Origin: a virus
DNA length: 35,323 nt
Strand: one strand, 5' to 3'
Virus record (IMG/VR): IMGVR_UViG_3300042314_001838
Location: 1 to 35,323 of that record
Shown here: positions 13,527 through 21,784 of the stretch, piece by piece
How the letters are laid out: each line of letters opens with the position of its first letter
How positions within the stretch are numbered: position 1 is the stretch's first letter
Notes under the pieces: model-generated
What the model was told of the DNA's origin: nothing
Seen by the model: the letters and a program-made list of their open reading frames with translations, nothing else
Database searches by the model: none
Made by a program: the position numbers and the translations under genes

Positions 13527-14531
13527 GTGAAGATACGCGATCTATTACTGGAATATGACGCCAACAAAATTCGTCAATTGGCGCCGTTGTTGGCCAATAG
13601 AACACAAGACGACTCATTACCCAAACTTAAATCAGTTGAACAATTGGCTGATTATGTGGAAAAACAACTGGGAATAAAGTCAGGTGAATTGGTATTTTGG
13701 ATCTTGCACAGATATCTCAACAAATCCACACAAGGGCAATATGGCATCAACAGGTGGGAAGATATCAGTGCAAGATTGATTCCTGCACTGGACAAATTCA
13801 CCAAGCTCAAGAACAAGAAAAAATTACCACCTGAACAACGAGATATCAACAGATTTAAGTCGTTGGGTCAACTGGAAGACCTCATGGATCAATATCCTGA
13901 TGAGGAGTTGGCAAGTCAAAAAGAGCAGGCCAGTGCTCAAGAAAAACAATATTATGATTCAGGCCAAGCTGAGTTGGTTTACAACGATCCAACAATCAAA
14001 GTAGTGGTTCCCAAAACACAAGAGGCCAGTTGTTATTTTGGCACCAACACAAGATGGTGTACTGCTGCCAAACAAAACAATATGTTTGGCAGCTACAACA
14101 ACCAAGGACCTTTGTATATTGTTCTGATCAAACCAGAAAATGCCAGATACCAATTTCATTGGGAATCCAATCAATTCATGGATGAAAAAGATCAAGACAT
14201 CAATCCCAACCAATTGGCTGACAAATATCCTGTTTTGTGGAAAATATTTCAACCCATTGCGGAAAAAAATAAATCACTGGTATTAAACCAAAATCCCAGT
14301 CTAAAAGTTCAATTGGCAGCAGTCAAGCAAGATGGCCAGGCAATCCAATTCATCCAAAATCCCAGTGAACAAGTGCAAATGGCAGCAGTCAGTGAATATG
14401 GCTGGGCAATTGTATATATCAAAAATCCCAGTGAACAAGTGCAAATGGCAGCAGTCAAGCAAGATGGCCAGGCAATTGAACATATCAAAAATCCCAGTCC
14501 ACAAGTGCAAATGGCAGCAAAGGCAAAATGA
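13527..14531 (+). CDS. Repeat paralogue 3 (four 22-residue repeats), inverted
   Basis: 334 residues on the forward strand with GTG start (KIRDLLLEYD); AGGA is 8 bases upstream. The N-terminal domain is nearly the same as in paralogue 2 (RYLNKSTQGQYGINRWEDI, CYFGTNTRWCTAAKQ), then about four NPSEQVQMAAV-type units. Upstream, TTGACGATTGCTGTAGGATG and the following bases match the region before paralogue 1, so the promoter was copied too. The opposite orientation to paralogue 2 makes a long inverted repeat around 11.5-13.5 kb that could support inversion. Function unknown. Confidence 0.87.
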   Translation: MKIRDLLLEYDANKIRQLAPLLANRTQDDSLPKLKSVEQLADYVEKQLGIKSGELVFWILHRYLNKSTQGQYGINRWEDISARLIPALDKFTKLKNKKKLPPEQRDINRFKSLGQLEDLMDQYPDEELASQKEQASAQEKQYYDSGQAELVYNDPTIKVVVPKTQEASCYFGTNTRWCTAAKQNNMFGSYNNQGPLYIVLIKPENARYQFHWESNQFMDEKDQDINPNQLADKYPVLWKIFQPIAEKNKSLVLNQNPSLKVQLAAVKQDGQAIQFIQNPSEQVQMAAVSEYGWAIVYIKNPSEQVQMAAVKQDGQAIEHIKNPSPQVQMAAKAK

Positions 14532-14535
14532 CAAT

Positions 14536-14567
14536 TTATGAATGGGATTGCACAATCCCATTCATAA
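14536..14567. terminator. Bidirectional terminator between convergent genes
   Basis: 14-bp perfect stem TTATGAATGGGATT/AATCCCATTCATAA with a GCAC loop, between the forward paralogue 3 and the reverse gp52-like gene; the gp52 stop lies within the stem. Confidence 0.75.
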
Positions 14568-15959
14568 TTTCAAAAGAGCTTGAACTTCCTTTTTGTAGAC
14601 AGATTTGATTTTTTTAGGATCATTCAAAATGTCTTCCAGGACAACAATTTGATCACCCAGATCAACAATCTCTTGGTCCACTTTGGCAACACTGTCTTGT
14701 GCCCAACGATAGCTGGGAAAGCTCACCAACCGTTCGATCTGGCTGTCATCCAACGTGATCTTGGTGCAAATTTTACGCACTTGATCTTCCACACTTGATT
14801 TGTTGGGTGCAGTGGGCAGGAATTTGGGCAAGCCTTTGTCCACACATGCTTTTACAGCGCATGCAAAATTCAACTCCTTGGTGAGATCTGCAATCTGCTT
14901 TTGGAATCGTATGGTAAACCAACCCAGTCGCCATTCCACAAAGCTCTTGACCAGATCTTGAGCATTCTCATATTGACGGATACTGGTGTTGTTGAAATCC
15001 AACACAACAAATCGTTCACTGCTTTTGCTCTTGAGCTTGAGGAAGTTGATGGCATCCTGCTCACCCCAGCCATCAATTGTGCCTCTCTTGAATCTGATTT
15101 CTATGTTGATTGTTTTTGTGCTTCTGTCAGTGTAGGTGTTGATTAGTCCGTCATCTTCCATTTGGTTCAATCTGGCCTTGAATCTTTCCAAACTCAAGTC
15201 TGGAGGCAGTTCTGTGACTCGCACTGTAGTGACACTTTCCACCACAACTCGGCCCATGAACTCATAGCTGTTGTCGCCCAGATCCTTGGTTTGTACATTC
15301 ATGCAATCGTATTTGGGGATTATCTTCTTGATGGGCTTGTTGTCTATGGCTGCTACTGTGGCCTCAACAATATCCTGCAAGCTGTGTGGCAAAATATCAG
15401 TGCTCCAACCCACAGCAATGCCACTGATGCCATTCAGCAACACCAGGGGAATCAAGGGTAGGAAATTACAGGGTTCATATGTGCTGCCATCATAATTGGG
15501 TTTGAGCGGCACAATATCAAGATCAGTGTATAGCAAAGCCTGAGTAGCCTTGCTCTTTTTCACATAAGTGTAACGAGGAGCGCCCCAACCATCAGGAGAT
15601 ACTCTGGTGCCAAATGCGCCAACACCATCCAGCAAGGGCACATTGTTGAGATAGGGTGCTGCAAGACGACTGATGGTATCACTGGCGCTGACATCTCCGT
15701 GGAGAAAAATTCCCTCCTGTATCGCCGAACCGGCAAGGCTGATAGTTTTGATTTTTTCACTTTTGTTACGAATCATCCATAACATTTTGCGCTGGCCATC
15801 CTTGAGTCCATCACACACACTGGGAATAGCCCTATTTTGTGCGGTGTAGATAGCATATTCTTTTGAACTAGTATTGATAAAATCACTACTGGATAATCCA
15901 GTTATGTGCATTGTCTCTTGATTTACTTTTTGAGCGCTTTGCACTTGTTTCCGTGCCAT
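14562..15959 (-). CDS. 52: Type II DNA topoisomerase medium subunit (T4 gp52-like)
   Basis: 465 residues (T4 gp52 has 441). YAIYTAQNRAIPSVCDGLKDGQRK is the GyrA/gp52 N-terminal signature. The winged-helix catalytic tyrosine is in APRYTYVKK, and GISGIAVGWSTDILPH matches the GyrA tower entry. This subunit cuts and religates DNA and pairs with the large subunit encoded upstream. The start at 15959 overlaps the end of the GIY-YIG gene by 37 bases; an ATG at 15911 would avoid this and give a length nearer to T4, so the first 16 residues are uncertain. Confidence 0.93.
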   Translation of the reverse strand: MARKQVQSAQKVNQETMHITGLSSSDFINTSSKEYAIYTAQNRAIPSVCDGLKDGQRKMLWMIRNKSEKIKTISLAGSAIQEGIFLHGDVSASDTISRLAAPYLNNVPLLDGVGAFGTRVSPDGWGAPRYTYVKKSKATQALLYTDLDIVPLKPNYDGSTYEPCNFLPLIPLVLLNGISGIAVGWSTDILPHSLQDIVEATVAAIDNKPIKKIIPKYDCMNVQTKDLGDNSYEFMGRVVVESVTTVRVTELPPDLSLERFKARLNQMEDDGLINTYTDRSTKTINIEIRFKRGTIDGWGEQDAINFLKLKSKSSERFVVLDFNNTSIRQYENAQDLVKSFVEWRLGWFTIRFQKQIADLTKELNFACAVKACVDKGLPKFLPTAPNKSSVEDQVRKICTKITLDDSQIERLVSFPSYRWAQDSVAKVDQEIVDLGDQIVVLEDILNDPKKIKSVYKKEVQALLKL

Positions 15960-16807
15960 CTGTTATAGTTTCCTTTGTTTGTTTCTATTCCGCAATGAGG
16001 ACATGATATCCGTGAATTCATAACTTTGGTTCCAGCTGAAGTCCGTTCTAGTCTTTCTTCTCTAGATAGGGTTTTCCAAGACTCTTCAATTATAGTAGGT
16101 CTCCTATGATGATATAGGTCCAATTCAGCTTCTGTAAATTCTTTTTTTGCATGCCGCTCCCTTAATTTCGCTCTCCCTAGATACCAATTATCAGTTTGCA
16201 GCATACGTTGACCAAAAAGTTTGAGAGAAGGAATAAGTTTCACTTGTGCATCAGTCAATCCGTTGTTTTTCAATCTTTGTTGAGCTTTTGCTAATGATTG
16301 TTTATGAACTTTGGAATCAGGATTGTAATTGATATGTTTAACTAATTGGTTGAGAACATCTGGATGATTGCAAGGTAATCGTTTGATTGTCCCATCCGGA
16401 TATCTCCAAATAGAAAATCCTTTTTGATTTGTCGGAGTCTTATGCAACCCTGCTGCTCGATTCTTATTCCAAGTATCTCTAATTTTCTGTTTGATCTCAT
16501 CTGTGATAATAATATAATTGCCTTTGTTACCGTTGTAACCTTTGGGATATAATGTGTCAAACAGTTCGACATAATATATTTCCATGGCTCGATAATATTC
16601 ATCAGGCTCATTGCCTTCTTCAATCAACTCAATGATGAAATCATCTCTTGTTGCCAAGCCATCATCCAGATCCTTTTTGATCCATACCCCGCCTAGCCCA
16701 GACATATGTTTTTCAAATCTGTCCATGTGCGTTTGTTCTTCACAAATACTGATGCCAATATAACTGCGCATATTTTGGATATTGGTTATTTTGTAAACTT
16801 GTTTCAT
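15923..16807 (-). CDS. GIY-YIG homing endonuclease with C-terminal zinc finger
   Basis: 294 residues. The start at 16807 (MKQVYKITNIQNMRSYIGIS) has GGAGGG 7 bases upstream. The VYKITN...YIGIS pattern is the GIY-YIG motif; a Glu in the AMEIYYVELFDTLYP helix fits the catalytic core. The middle is basic, and the C-terminus has CPHCGIETNKGNYNRWHGNKC, a C2HC-type finger for DNA recognition. Free-standing (SegA-like) enzymes of this kind spread into related phage genomes. It lies between the two topoisomerase genes and is controlled by a late promoter inside an inverted repeat. Confidence 0.92.
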   Translation of the reverse strand: MKQVYKITNIQNMRSYIGISICEEQTHMDRFEKHMSGLGGVWIKKDLDDGLATRDDFIIELIEEGNEPDEYYRAMEIYYVELFDTLYPKGYNGNKGNYIIITDEIKQKIRDTWNKNRAAGLHKTPTNQKGFSIWRYPDGTIKRLPCNHPDVLNQLVKHINYNPDSKVHKQSLAKAQQRLKNNGLTDAQVKLIPSLKLFGQRMLQTDNWYLGRAKLRERHAKKEFTEAELDLYHHRRPTIIEESWKTLSREERLERTSAGTKVMNSRISCPHCGIETNKGNYNRWHGNKCKALKK

Positions 16808-16816
16808 TGGGCCCTC

Positions 16817-16858
16817 CATCACCGTGTAAGTATATTTATTTATACCTGCACGGTGATG
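16817..16858 (-). promoter_or_regulatory. Late promoter inside a hairpin before the GIY-YIG gene
   Basis: TATAAATA (16837-16844) sits in the loop between arms CATCACCGTG (16858-16849) and CACGGTGATG (16826-16817); the 3' arm ends at the GGAGGG ribosome binding site. Read-through RNA would fold; late RNA would lack the 5' arm. Confidence 0.75.
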
Positions 16859-16868
16859 AACGGTGGAT

Positions 16869-17594
16869 TTATATGCTCATCCATTCCTTTCTCGCGTCAG
16901 CTCTGGTTTTGTTGAAAAGTAGATCCAGTGTGTCACTGAGTTTACCGTCATCCAAGAGTGGAATCAACCTGGGACTTACCAGACTGTTTTTCCAGTCAAT
17001 TTCTTCCAGACTGGCCAGTCCTTTGGCTCTGGTAGGTTTGGGACAGCCATGCCAATCCTCGCCCTTGTAGTTTTGCCAATCATCGCTATACCAATAGTGA
17101 CGATGTTTTTTCTTGTCTTCCTGGATGATAAATGGTGTGCTGAACACAAGGAAAAAGGGTGGTTGCTGAGGATCAAACAGGTCAGGCCAATACAGGTAAA
17201 AGAAGTTGGTGAGCAGGGCCATGATGTTGGCACCATCAGTATCAGCGTCACAAGTGATCCACACTTGTCCATAACGTAAACTGGTTCGGTCTACTTTTTG
17301 GCCCATGATCAGTCCAATGGAGCTCATGATATCCTGACAGATCTGATTGTCCAACACAGTTTTGTTGGTTTCTCCACGAACATTGAGGATCTTACCACGC
17401 AAGGGCAAACCTCCATGAATTTCTGGATCTCTCACAGCACTGGCCATGCTGATGGCGCTGTTGTGCACAAGTAAACCGTTACCCAACACAAAAGTTTCAT
17501 CATCCATGACCTGGATGTCATAGGCATTAAAATTATCCGTAGGAGATATTTCTGTGATGTCTTCCATGAGGAAGAGAGATTGATTGATATCCAT
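16869..17594 (-). CDS. 39: Topoisomerase large subunit C-terminal part fused to a C-intein
   Basis: 241 residues. The first 45 (MDINQSLFLMED...AYDIQVMDDETFVLGNGLLVHN) are a C-intein: block F and the terminal His-Asn are visible, and the next residue is Ser. The extein then continues the TOPRIM domain of a GyrB/gp39-type subunit: SAISMASAVRDPEIHGGLPL and the metal-binding CDADTDG, ending with 196 extein residues. With the product of 18956-20764 it would trans-splice to a subunit of about 626 residues that drives ATP-dependent strand passage with gp52. The ATG is one base after the endonuclease stop, and AGGA lies within that gene's end. Confidence 0.9.
   Translation of the reverse strand: MDINQSLFLMEDITEISPTDNFNAYDIQVMDDETFVLGNGLLVHNSAISMASAVRDPEIHGGLPLRGKILNVRGETNKTVLDNQICQDIMSSIGLIMGQKVDRTSLRYGQVWITCDADTDGANIMALLTNFFYLYWPDLFDPQQPPFFLVFSTPFIIQEDKKKHRHYWYSDDWQNYKGEDWHGCPKPTRAKGLASLEEIDWKNSLVSPRLIPLLDDGKLSDTLDLLFNKTRADARKEWMSI
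17460..17594 (-). mobile_element. C-terminal half of a split intein
   Basis: 45 codons ending VHN before Ser, the +1 residue belonging to the conserved EGDSA motif of the TOPRIM domain. Partner half at 18959-19474. Confidence 0.88.
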
Positions 17595-17595
17595 G

Positions 17596-18903
17596 TTAAA
17601 TTCCTAAGATTTGGTTTAGTTGTTGTTGATAACTATGAGGATATATAATTATACTTGAAAATGTTTGTTCTTTAAATCTCATGTGGTTCGCATAATCAAG
17701 ATTACCCATATTGCCTGCAATTTCTATATATAAATTTGGTTTGATCAAATATAGATCATAAAATAAGGTAGTGTTGGGATATTTTTGGTTGATTTTGAAA
17801 TCTTGATTCTCATGTAGCCCTTTTGTGAGAAGATAATCATACACCAAAATTTCTAGTCTGCTTTTTAGTATAGTCCCACAATTACTGTAGCTATAGTAGC
17901 TATACTTGTTTTTGAAAATTTCCCTTTGATGGGTTTTGTAGGCAGGTAATTTGGATCTCACCAACCAATCTATCTGTTGCGATGAGATTGAATAAAATTC
18001 TTTAGCCACGTTATACCAGGAATAATACTTGCATTCATTATCAATATTGAATGTGTTATAAACATGCAACGGATTTTTCTCCGCCAGTGAGGCTACACGG
18101 CCTATGAAACTATCAAAAGTATCTTCACTTGCACCCTGATCGGTTTTAAAAGTGATCCACTTTTCCAAATATTGTTGTGTCCCTTGTATTTTGCCATATT
18201 TGCGGAGATAAGTGGGTAAATCATGTGTGATAGACATTTTCCATAAGTTATAGAGAGACTTGCCTTCCTCTTCTCCATGTTTATCTATTAATCTGTCAAG
18301 TGTCATAGATTTTAATTTTTGTACTTCTTTCCATAAACCAACCCCCTGAGTTCCATGTTTTGTAACATATCCTTCTAGACTTCTACTATAATTGGCTTTG
18401 GAGATCCAAGAATCTCTATCTTTGCCAGTGGATTCCCACCATTCCTTGGATCTACTTTGAGATTTTTTATGAGATTCACTGTTGGTATGATTACAAGGAT
18501 AAAAAGGAGTTTTATTCCTACTATGAAGATGTTCATGAGCTTTTTGGGGATCCATACCATATGCTTTTTCTATAAATTCAATACTGTTTTTATTAAGTGT
18601 CTTACTGGCGCACGTATTTTTTGCAAAACATAAAAATTGAGCTTTGAATCTCCTTTTGACTGATATAGGGTGTATTTCTCTGTTATGAACCTCATGCTCT
18701 ATGTATTGAATATCATGATTATGATCATTACACCATGCACATCTTAGTTGATAATGAGAGATATTCCATTGCTTAAGGTATTCAAAGATAGAGATTTTGT
18801 TGCGAGTTAATGCACCTCGCAGCCTTCGTATGCGTTCCACAGGATCATCATTACAGGTGAAAGATATTTTAAATTTAGGACATATAAAAGTTTTTTTGGT
18901 CAC
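17596..18903 (-). CDS. Vsr-like/PD-(D/E)XK homing endonuclease inside the split intein
   Basis: 436 residues from a GTG at 18903 (TKKTFICPKFKIS), with AAGGAG 8 bases upstream; an earlier start would overlap the intein N-half. N-terminal Cys/His clusters (CAWCNDHNHD, CFAKNTC) suggest zinc binding. The long basic middle has internal similarity (KYGKIQGTQQYLEKW, KHGEEEGKSLYNLW). The C-terminus has SRLEILVYDYLL...FYDLYLIKPNLYIEIAG, a Vsr/EDxHD-like nuclease core. Enzymes of this family lying between halves of split inteins were described from marine phage metagenomes (fractured genes with split inteins), which is the arrangement here. Confidence 0.82.
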   Translation of the reverse strand: MTKKTFICPKFKISFTCNDDPVERIRRLRGALTRNKISIFEYLKQWNISHYQLRCAWCNDHNHDIQYIEHEVHNREIHPISVKRRFKAQFLCFAKNTCASKTLNKNSIEFIEKAYGMDPQKAHEHLHSRNKTPFYPCNHTNSESHKKSQSRSKEWWESTGKDRDSWISKANYSRSLEGYVTKHGTQGVGLWKEVQKLKSMTLDRLIDKHGEEEGKSLYNLWKMSITHDLPTYLRKYGKIQGTQQYLEKWITFKTDQGASEDTFDSFIGRVASLAEKNPLHVYNTFNIDNECKYYSWYNVAKEFYSISSQQIDWLVRSKLPAYKTHQREIFKNKYSYYSYSNCGTILKSRLEILVYDYLLTKGLHENQDFKINQKYPNTTLFYDLYLIKPNLYIEIAGNMGNLDYANHMRFKEQTFSSIIIYPHSYQQQLNQILGI

Positions 18904-18906
18904 GAT

Positions 18907-18950
18907 GTTCTCCTTCTGTGACTTGTATTTATGGGTCACAGAAGGAGAAC
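18907..18950 (-). promoter_or_regulatory. 16-bp hairpin hiding the RBS, with a late promoter in the loop
   Basis: Perfect arms GTTCTCCTTCTGTGAC (18950-18935) and GTCACAGAAGGAGAAC (18922-18907). The 3' arm contains AAGGAG of the endonuclease gene, and the loop contains the late-promoter-like CATAAATA (18933-18926). Early RNA read through from upstream would sequester the RBS; late RNA would not. T4 uses this for gene e, soc and I-TevI. Confidence 0.85.
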
Positions 18951-18955
18951 GCTGT

Positions 18956-20764
18956 TTAGATATTGGCAGCCAATAATAAATGGTTTTCAAGGTCCAAGCA
19001 GTTAGCTTTGACTTTGATTATGGATGCGGTTGTTATATCAAAAACTTGAAATAGATGGTCTGGAGAAGTGATAATTGAACTCTTGATGTGGTCATTACCA
19101 TAAGTCACACACAAACTGAATTGTGCATGATTAAATTGATCAATATCGTAGATCTCCAAAAATTGGCAGCCCAAATCTAGAGTTGTTTTGAACATACGGT
19201 GTTGATTGAGATCCAGGTCCTCTGCCTTCAATAGCTCCACTTGAGATGTTGTTTTGTTGAATACTGGTATTTTATGGTTCCTACTAACTGTAATATGATT
19301 TCCAGATGCAGTTTTGATAATCATACCATCAATTATTTTGGCAGATTTGTTACAAATAGGTTTGAAGTTACCCTTATGAGTTAGAACTAGATCACCCACC
19401 TTTGTTTCTTTGATTGGTTTGTGAACAAGAACACCGTAATCTAAAACCACTACATGTGTATCTTCATGAATACAATCACCTTCTGTGAGCATGAGAATAC
19501 ACTTGGTTCTGTCTTTGCCAGTGGCATCCATGAGCTTGGGCACTTTGTTGCGCAAAACTTTGCGTGCTAGTTTGTTGGTTTCTGCATCATCTTTTTTCTG
19601 TGTGCGTGCTGCACATCTAGCATAGATTTGTTCAATCCATGACTTGTGATCACGAATGATTCTCTTGTAGAGCTTCTCATCATCCAAGGCAGTCTTAACA
19701 TGAGTCTCAACTTCCTCGTTGATCAGCCTGGTTTTGCTCTGACTGTCAAAATTGGGAGCGTGCATGGTGGTGCTGTTGTACACCAGTATGCCTTCGCTGA
19801 TGTCACTTCTGTTGGGGGAGAGTCCACGACGCTTGCTTTCACGTTCCAGTGCCTTGAGTAGACTGCTGAAGAATACTCGCTTGAATACATCAATGTGATT
19901 GCCACCATTGAATGCTGGGATGTCATTCACAGTGCTGTGAACATATTCGCCTTCTGATGCAAATTGGGGAACCAAATAAAATGTGCTGAGGAACTTGTCA
20001 ACGTCAACTGCCACTTTCACATAATCCAGAGAGTCAAAAAAGGTTTTGTCCAAAGTGGCTTTGACCGATATTTTCTCGTCGTTGAAGTAAAACTTCACCT
20101 CTGGATGGTTGGCAGCAATTTCTGTAATTCTACTACGCACAAATTCCATAGGGAGGATTCTGTGCTTGAACACTTCTTTGCTGGGCACAAACTCAATGAG
20201 TGTGCCAGTTTTGTCTCCAGACACTTTTGTGATCTTGGCCTTGTTTACTTGGAGCTCAGGCAATACAGCAGTGGGTTCCTCAAAGTGCTGTTGGAATTTT
20301 TCACCATTGCGCCAAACAGTCACACTGGCCCGTTCACTTGTATGCACAGTTGCACTGGCACCGATGCCATTTGTGCCTCTCACCACTTCACGTTCATCAA
20401 AATTTCTACCCGCCCGGGGACTGATCAAAACCATGGTGGCCTTGTGCATTTTCTCCCCTTCATCCCAGTCTGTTGGGATGCCTCTGCCATTGTCTCTCAC
20501 TGAGAACGTCATGGTTTCAGGATCATATGTGATGTCAATCCTGTTGCCATGGCCATGGCCCAACAGTTCATCCAAACTATTGTCCAGTATTTCTCTAAAT
20601 GCTGTGTAGATTGCTGGTACCCAAGTGGTTTCTTGAGCCACCAATTTCTCACCGTTCCAGTTCACCACTGTTTGAGTGTGTGGACTGCGACTGCCCAGAT
20701 ACATTTCTGTCCTGAGCCTAATATGTTGACTGTCTGTTAATTTTTTGATTGTATCTTTTGCCAT
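18956..20764 (-). CDS. 39: Topoisomerase large subunit N-terminal part fused to an N-intein
   Basis: 602 residues. 1-430 are a GyrB/gp39-type extein: GHKL ATPase motifs EILDNSLDELLGHG, VRDNGRGIPTD and GTNGIGASATVH, then the transducer, and the start of TOPRIM at ILMLTEGD. At this point Cys begins a 172-residue N-intein (CIHEDTHVVVLDYG; block B GNHITVSRNHKIPVF), which runs to the stop. The catalytic Glu of EGD ends the N-extein, so the unspliced protein cannot bind or cleave DNA normally. The C-half is encoded at 16869-17594. Promoter not obvious; TATAAT overlaps the start codon region. Confidence 0.92.
   Translation of the reverse strand: MAKDTIKKLTDSQHIRLRTEMYLGSRSPHTQTVVNWNGEKLVAQETTWVPAIYTAFREILDNSLDELLGHGHGNRIDITYDPETMTFSVRDNGRGIPTDWDEGEKMHKATMVLISPRAGRNFDEREVVRGTNGIGASATVHTSERASVTVWRNGEKFQQHFEEPTAVLPELQVNKAKITKVSGDKTGTLIEFVPSKEVFKHRILPMEFVRSRITEIAANHPEVKFYFNDEKISVKATLDKTFFDSLDYVKVAVDVDKFLSTFYLVPQFASEGEYVHSTVNDIPAFNGGNHIDVFKRVFFSSLLKALERESKRRGLSPNRSDISEGILVYNSTTMHAPNFDSQSKTRLINEEVETHVKTALDDEKLYKRIIRDHKSWIEQIYARCAARTQKKDDAETNKLARKVLRNKVPKLMDATGKDRTKCILMLTEGDCIHEDTHVVVLDYGVLVHKPIKETKVGDLVLTHKGNFKPICNKSAKIIDGMIIKTASGNHITVSRNHKIPVFNKTTSQVELLKAEDLDLNQHRMFKTTLDLGCQFLEIYDIDQFNHAQFSLCVTYGNDHIKSSIITSPDHLFQVFDITTASIIKVKANCLDLENHLLLAANI
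18959..19474 (-). mobile_element. N-terminal half of a split intein
   Basis: 172 codons beginning with Cys after ILMLTEGD. Blocks A and B are recognisable (CIHEDTH; GNHITVSRNH). It is longer than most N-inteins (about 100 residues), and its last 70 or so residues after KAEDLDLNQH are unassigned. Confidence 0.88.
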
Positions 20765-20822
20765 TATATGTGCCTATGAATTCTCTGCTAGTTTATCGGA
20801 TGATCCTGATAGGATCAACAAG

Positions 20823-20850
20823 AAAGGGCGGAGTAATTCCGCCCTTTTTT
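20823..20850. terminator. Terminator after the BI-1 gene
   Basis: 10-bp stem AAAGGGCGGA/TCCGCCCTTT with a 5-base loop. Read on the minus strand it is followed by TTTCTTG minus-side bases; read forward the T-run is longer. It separates the BI-1 gene from the topoisomerase gene. Confidence 0.7.
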
Positions 20851-20879
20851 ATTATACTGAAATAAGTCATATAAATCAA

Positions 20880-21593
20880 TTAGTCACGATCTCCTAGGAG
20901 ATTGAGCAAAAACTGAAAGATGTTGATGAAGTTGAGATACAAGCTGAAAGCACCATACAATGCACTTTTTTCTGGGCTGTCAAATCCCAAAACTTCACCA
21001 TAGTTGAGGTAATCATTCTTGAGATTTTGCACGTCATATGCTGTGAGTCCTGTGAAGATCAACACACCCAACACGCTCACCACAAACATCACCAAACTGC
21101 TGCCCAGGAAAATGTTCACCAACATGGCAATCATAATACCCACCATGCCCATGAACAAAAAATTGCCCATTTTGGTGAGATCCGTGCTGGTGGTATAGCC
21201 CCACAAGCTGGCAGCAGCAAAAGTTGCAGCACTGATAAAGAACACAGTGGCAATGCTCTGGGTGGTGAACACCACAAACAGGGTGCTCAAGCTCATGCCC
21301 ATGGCCACTGCAAATGCCCAAAACAACGCATGCACAGTAGAGTAACTGAATTTGTGCAAGCCATAACTGATCACAAATACAAAAGGCAGGGGCAACAGTG
21401 CAAACACAATGGCCAGCACGCCCTTGAGGGCCACTCCCAAAATTGCGGCTGTGATCATGGCTGTGACACCACTGACCACAAGGGCTGTTGACATTTTGTT
21501 GTACACACTGCGCATGTAGTCTCGCAACCCTGTGTGAATATCTCCATGTGAGTGTGTCACACTCACATGGTCGCTAATTTGATCATCCATCAT
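20880..21593 (-). CDS. Bax inhibitor-1 (BI-1/YccA) family membrane protein
   Basis: 237 residues with a soluble N-terminus of about 30 residues (several His) and seven hydrophobic helices. The family hallmark TAYDVQNLK (Asp of the pH-sensing pair) and the C-terminal GAFSLYLNFINIFQFLLNLLG are clear. BI-1 proteins form calcium-leak channels and, as YccA, interact with the FtsH protease. In a phage it could act on the host membrane or protease during infection; this is inference. AGGA lies 12 bases before the ATGATG start. It stands alone between the large-subunit gene and the tmRNA region. Confidence 0.93.
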   Translation of the reverse strand: MMDDQISDHVSVTHSHGDIHTGLRDYMRSVYNKMSTALVVSGVTAMITAAILGVALKGVLAIVFALLPLPFVFVISYGLHKFSYSTVHALFWAFAVAMGMSLSTLFVVFTTQSIATVFFISAATFAAASLWGYTTSTDLTKMGNFLFMGMVGIMIAMLVNIFLGSSLVMFVVSVLGVLIFTGLTAYDVQNLKNDYLNYGEVLGFDSPEKSALYGAFSLYLNFINIFQFLLNLLGDRD

Positions 21594-21688
21594 TTGTTGA
21601 TATCCTCATTGAGAATTTATTTGATACTAATAGATATTCTGCCTTGAATCAAGCAATCATAGAGGTGGGGACCCTTGCAGGTCAACTC

Positions 21689-21772
21689 TATAAATAAGAA
21701 TGGTAATCAGGGTGTTGGAACCACCCTGAAACCCAGCTTGGAGATCCTGGGCTGTCCCAACACTTATTTATC
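21689..21772 (+). promoter_or_regulatory. Late promoter and structured leader of a forward GIY-YIG gene
   Basis: TATAAATA (21689-21696). ATAAATAAG at the promoter can pair with CTTATTTAT just before the RBS (near 21763-21771), GTGTTGG with CCAACAC, and CAGGGTG with CACCCTG. RNA from further upstream would fold differently from RNA started at this promoter. Confidence 0.6.
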
Positions 21773-21784
21773 TTGGAGACTATA

